The notes below the pieces were generated by a model, which had not been told where the DNA came from, did no database searches, and was given only the letters and a program-made list of their open reading frames with translations. Below are positions 12,534-14,615 of a stretch of DNA of 14,615 nucleotides, piece by piece (position 1 is the stretch's first letter; each line of letters starts with the position of its first letter). A program made the translations under genes and the position numbers. Origin of the DNA: DATBFX01 sp034667245. GTDB taxonomy: Bacteria > Chloroflexota > Chloroflexia > Thermomicrobiales > UBA6265. The stretch covers positions 1 through 14,615 of the forward strand of contig JAXDKI010000522.1 in the NCBI GenBank assembly GCA_034667245.1, given 5' to 3'.

Positions 12534-12575
12534 GCCGGTGGCAGGAACGTCAGCGGCTCGCCTGCCGAACCGAGG
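12515..12575 (+). promoter_or_regulatory. Nested inverted repeats across the antitoxin leader
   Basis: CCTCGG (12515-12520) is complementary to CCGAGG (12570-12575), and GGCAGG (12540-12545) to CCTGCC (12561-12566). The outer 3' arm overlaps the ribosome-binding site GAGGAG (12572-12577), so the folded form could hide it. The outer arm partly precedes the likely transcription start, which weakens this reading; the inner stem alone is compatible. Confidence 0.3.
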
Positions 12576-12584
12576 AGTTGCGCA

Positions 12585-13037
12585 ATGGAAACACGCCTTC
12601 GACGCGGCCGCCCGGTTGCGGCGGCCGACACCGAACGAAGAGATCTGCAAGCGTTGGAGCGCGTGCTTTACGTCGAGGATGGCTGTGGGCCGACCGTCAT
12701 CGCGCCGGACGGCGGTTCGGTGCCAATGCCGCACACACTGACACAACTCCTGCACGACATCACCGAGGTACTGGCGGCTGGCGACGCGGTCGATGTCGTG
12801 GCGGTGCCGCGTGAATTGACCGTGGGGCAGGCCGCCGCCTTCCTGGATGAGTCGGAGGAGGATGTGCAGGCGCTGATCGGCGAGGGTCGCCTCGCGACGA
12901 CCGGCGATGCCGACCCGGTACGGATCCGGCTCGCCGATCTGGTCGCCTTCGCGGACCAGGAGGATGCCGAACGCCGTGACGCGCTTGAAGAACTGGTCCG
13001 GTTGAATCAAGAACTCGGTCTGTACTCAAAACGTTGA
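12585..13037 (+). CDS. Type II antitoxin, excisionase-like helix-turn-helix
   Basis: A 150-residue protein matching the antitoxins that accompany PIN_3 toxins. After an Arg-rich start, the N-terminal part (about 25-75) includes VIAPDGGSVPMPHTLTQLLHDI. A helix-turn-helix begins at LTVGQAAAFLDESEEDVQALI. The C-terminal helix AERRDALEELVRLNQELGLY is the kind of segment that neutralises the toxin. The start at ATG 12585 has GAGGAG seven bases upstream. The toxin gene follows after 38 bases. By family, it should bind and inhibit the toxin and repress its own promoter. The usual basic HRRIR-type stretch after the recognition helix is replaced by GDADPVRIRLADL, so DNA binding may be altered. The frame is open upstream to 12417, but that part is non-coding in character. 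Confidence 0.82.
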   Translation: METRLRRGRPVAAADTERRDLQALERVLYVEDGCGPTVIAPDGGSVPMPHTLTQLLHDITEVLAAGDAVDVVAVPRELTVGQAAAFLDESEEDVQALIGEGRLATTGDADPVRIRLADLVAFADQEDAERRDALEELVRLNQELGLYSKR

Positions 13038-13075
13038 GATGCCGCACCAGATATCGGCCGAAAGACTGACGTGGG

Positions 13076-13627
13076 ATGGCCCAATTCCATGCCGTCCTCG
13101 ATGCGTCGGTCATTATCCCCGCCCCGCTCAACGATACGCTGCTCCTTGCCGCAGAAGCACGACTTTACCGGGTTCGTTGGAGCATCGATATCCTCGAGGA
13201 GGATCATCGCAATCTCGTGAGCGCAGGTTTAACAGACTCTGATCGGGCAGCTCGCCGTATTGCCGCGATGCGTCGCGCCTTTCCCCGGGCAACGGTTGGT
13301 GGATACCAGGCGATGATCGACCGGATGACGAACCACCCCAAGGACCGCCATGTTCTTGCCGCTACCGTCGCTGCCGGCGCCACGATCATCGCTACCAGCA
13401 ATTTGCGCGATTTCCCCGCACATGCGTTGGCACCTTATGGGATCACGGCGCTGTCGCCCGACCAGTTCCTGGTACGTCTCGATGACTTGAACCCTGGACG
13501 CATGTCAGCCATCGTGATCCGGCAGGCGTCCATCATGCGCCAGCCACCGATGACGCCGCACGAAGTGTTGGACCATCTCGATCCTCACGTGCCGTCGTTT
13601 GTCACCCGGTTGAGGCCGATGCTCTGA
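13076..13627 (+). CDS. PIN-domain toxin (PIN_3, VapC-like ribonuclease)
   Basis: A predicted Mg-dependent endoribonuclease, 183 residues, toxin partner of the preceding antitoxin. PIN acidic residues are visible: Asp9 in AVLDASVIIPAPL, Glu42 in the SIDILEEDHRNL segment, Asp90 in PKDRHVLAATVAAGA, and the final TSNLRDFP (107-114) with Asp112. The spacing and wording match PF13470. About 70 residues follow the core (MTPHEVLDHLDPHVPSFVTRL and neighbours), a helical tail that many PIN_3 toxins carry in some form. The ATG at 13076 has no good Shine-Dalgarno (GACGTGGG only), consistent with toxin expression below that of the antitoxin. By eye its base composition is somewhat less GC-rich than the neighbouring enzyme genes, which may hint at transfer as a cassette. 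Confidence 0.85.
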   Translation: MAQFHAVLDASVIIPAPLNDTLLLAAEARLYRVRWSIDILEEDHRNLVSAGLTDSDRAARRIAAMRRAFPRATVGGYQAMIDRMTNHPKDRHVLAATVAAGATIIATSNLRDFPAHALAPYGITALSPDQFLVRLDDLNPGRMSAIVIRQASIMRQPPMTPHEVLDHLDPHVPSFVTRLRPML

Positions 13628-13660
13628 AGCGGAGCATCCATTCCCGCGCAGAAGCAACCC

Positions 13661-13667
13661 AAGGAGG
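13661..13667 (+). promoter_or_regulatory. Shine-Dalgarno for the SRAP gene
   Basis: AAGGAGG lies seven bases before ATG 13675 and fixes the start so that Cys is residue 2, as the SRAP mechanism requires. Confidence 0.8.
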
Positions 13668-13674
13668 ATCAACC

Positions 13675-14421
13675 ATGTGCGGTCGCTACGTCCTCAAAGC
13701 ACCCGAAGACATCTCCGAGCGCTTCCAACTCCGGCAGTTCAATCTGCACCTGTCGCCCGTCTACAACGCGGCGCCGTCGATGGAGCTCCCCGTCATCGTC
13801 GAGAACGAGGGCGGCGACTGGGAAGCCAAGCTCATGCGCTGGGGACTGATCCCGCGCTGGGCGAAGCCGGGCGACAAGACCGTCGCCCCGATCAACGCGC
13901 GGGCGGAAACGCTCCTCGAGAAACCGATGTTCCGCTCGCTCGTCGGTCGCAAACGCTGCATCGTCCCCGCCAGCGGCTTCTATGAATGGAAGCAACAGCA
14001 GGGTCGCAAGCAACCCTACTTCGTCTCCCTCACCGACGAGCCGACCTTCGCCCTCGCCGGCCTCTACGACGAGTTCCAGGACAAGGACGGCGCGCCGATC
14101 GCCTCCTATACCATCGTCACCACCCAGCCCAACGACCTGATGGCGACGCTCCACAACCGGATGCCCGTCATCCTCCCCCGTCGCGACGAAGAGGAGTGGC
14201 TCAGCCGCGAGGTCACCGATCCCGTCCAGGTCGAGCGTCTCCTCGTTCCCTTCCCCGCCGACGCCATGACCGCCTGGCCCGTCAGCCCCGCGGTCAACAA
14301 CGTCCGCAACGACGATCCTCGCCTGATCGAGCCGCTCGCCGAGGCAGACAGCGCGGCGCCATTGGCGTCCGATCGGTCCTCCGGAAACGAGGACCAACAG
14401 CAAGGAAAACTGTTCGATTAG
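13675..14421 (+). CDS. yedK: SRAP-family abasic-site processing protein (YedK/HMCES homologue)
   Basis: Protects abasic sites in single-stranded DNA by forming a covalent thiazolidine link through Cys2, exposed after removal of the initiator Met. It has 248 residues. MCGRY at the start, YNAAPS at 30-35, MRWGLIPRWAK at 54-64, INARAET at 73-79 (Asn74, Arg76), SGFYEWK at 100-106 (Glu104) and LHNRMPVIL at 159-167 (His160) are the family's active-site and DNA-binding elements, all intact. After the domain comes an acidic/polar tail of about 30 residues ending QQQGKLFD. Gln243-Phe247 (QGKLF) fits the QxxLF core of a sliding-clamp-binding peptide. The gene has its own strong Shine-Dalgarno and is followed by a strong hairpin. 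It lies 47 bases after the toxin gene but is a housekeeping-type repair gene, not an obvious part of that module. Confidence 0.94.
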   Translation: MCGRYVLKAPEDISERFQLRQFNLHLSPVYNAAPSMELPVIVENEGGDWEAKLMRWGLIPRWAKPGDKTVAPINARAETLLEKPMFRSLVGRKRCIVPASGFYEWKQQQGRKQPYFVSLTDEPTFALAGLYDEFQDKDGAPIASYTIVTTQPNDLMATLHNRMPVILPRRDEEEWLSREVTDPVQVERLLVPFPADAMTAWPVSPAVNNVRNDDPRLIEPLAEADSAAPLASDRSSGNEDQQQGKLFD

Positions 14422-14498
14422 GCGAACCGGATTGGGCCGTTGGCGGCTCCTCTACCGAAGCAACACGGCCAGCACCGGTGCGAATCCAGATACAAACA

Positions 14499-14526
14499 GG
14501 GGGGCGGACCGAACGGTCCGCCCCCC
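14499..14526. terminator. Perfect GC-rich hairpin between converging genes
   Basis: GGGGGGCGGACC (14499-14510) pairs perfectly with GGTCCGCCCCCC (14515-14526) around a GAAC tetraloop. It lies 77 bases after the SRAP stop and three bases from the presumed stop of the opposing gene, so it can serve both directions. No T tract follows on either strand (A-rich TACAAACA precedes it on the plus strand), so it resembles a U-less terminator. Confidence 0.75.
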
Positions 14527-14529
14527 GGG

Positions 14530-14615
14530 TCACGCCCTATTGATGAGGATGGGGGGAATATTCCCGGCGGCCGCCACCAGGTCCGCGGCGCCCACCGCGG
14601 TCGCCCCCGTCGAAC
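14530..14615 (-). CDS. C-terminal end of a convergent gene (partial, uncertain frame)
   Basis: On the minus strand an open frame enters from the window edge and stops at TGA (14532-14530), giving a 27-residue tail ending AAAGNIPPILINRA. About 24 of its 27 codons end in G or C, which fits local codon use, and it stops three bases before the hairpin at 14499-14526. A competing frame stops at 14539-14537 and would give a Gly/Arg-rich tail ending REYSPHPHQ, but its third positions are less GC-rich. I do not recognise a family from so short a piece. Confidence 0.35.
   Translation of the reverse strand, partial: STGATAVGAADLVAAAGNIPPILINRA

Noticed and set aside
14461..14500. A stretch with GGTGCGAATCC that resembles a tRNA T-arm or part of a cobalamin riboswitch.
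   Set aside because: The stem around it does not pair as a tRNA T-stem, no acceptor or anticodon arm is found, and the downstream riboswitch core is replaced by the hairpin at 14499-14526.
1..14615. CRISPR arrays, insertion sequences, attachment sites and rRNA/tRNA genes.
   Set aside because: The only direct repeats are the short heptads, the REP-like pair, the GGGCAC triplet and the 23-bp element. No spaced identical repeats, transposase or integrase frames, or RNA-gene signatures were seen.

Overview
The window is GC-rich, with frequent GTG starts, strong Shine-Dalgarno sequences and intergenic repeat families of a kind common in Chloroflexota. My best guess is a member of the Thermomicrobia/Sphaerobacter side of Chloroflexota. 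That is an inference from composition, repeats and gene families, not from a marker gene. It looks like a catabolic chromosome segment, not a phage or plasmid: I see no transposase, integrase, CRISPR array, tRNA or rRNA.

Layout. (1) 3-3744, + strand: the 3' end of a DppC-type ABC permease, an SDR oxidoreductase, an M20 (ArgE/DapE-type) metallo-deacylase and a creatininase-family amidohydrolase. (2) 3848-7486, + strand: a second oligopeptide-type transporter with permeases B and C overlapping by ATGA, followed by a twin-arginine, family-5 substrate-binding protein. A very stable hairpin without a T tract (7498-7533) follows, then an imidazolonepropionase/Xaa-Pro-dipeptidase-like amidohydrolase (7559-8764). 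(3) 8751-9521, - strand: a second SDR whose end overlaps the amidohydrolase tail to tail. It is separated from a divergent dihydropyrimidinase/hydantoinase (9851-11245) by a 329-bp spacer holding a perfect 12-bp inverted repeat with a 3-bp centre. (4) 11390-12433, - strand: an M19 (renal-type) dipeptidase. (5) 12585-13627, + strand: a toxin-antitoxin pair (excisionase-like antitoxin and PIN_3 toxin). (6) 13675-14421, + strand: an SRAP/YedK/HMCES abasic-site protein, followed by a strong hairpin and probably the last 27 codons of a converging gene.

How the genes fit together. Five metal-dependent amide or peptide hydrolases from five families (M20, creatininase, imidazolonepropionase-like, hydantoinase, M19) sit beside two peptide-type importers and two SDRs. 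The natural reading is uptake and stepwise hydrolysis of small peptides, cyclic amides or N-acylated amino acids, with the SDRs handling a carbonyl or hydroxyl product. The real substrate cannot be read from the sequence. No ABC ATPase gene lies in the window, so both importers need ATPases from elsewhere.

The most unusual non-coding signal is a set of 7-bp tandem repeats, different in sequence but equal in period, in three separate spacers. Two of them are four units (28 bp) long and lie just before a start codon. Other non-coding signals are a REP-like pair, a 23-bp-period dispersed repeat, two strong hairpins without U tracts and an operator-like palindrome. I did not find a clearly new multi-gene defence or signalling system. 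The best leads are the heptad repeats, the hydrolase island with its operator, and a clamp-binding-like tail on the SRAP protein.
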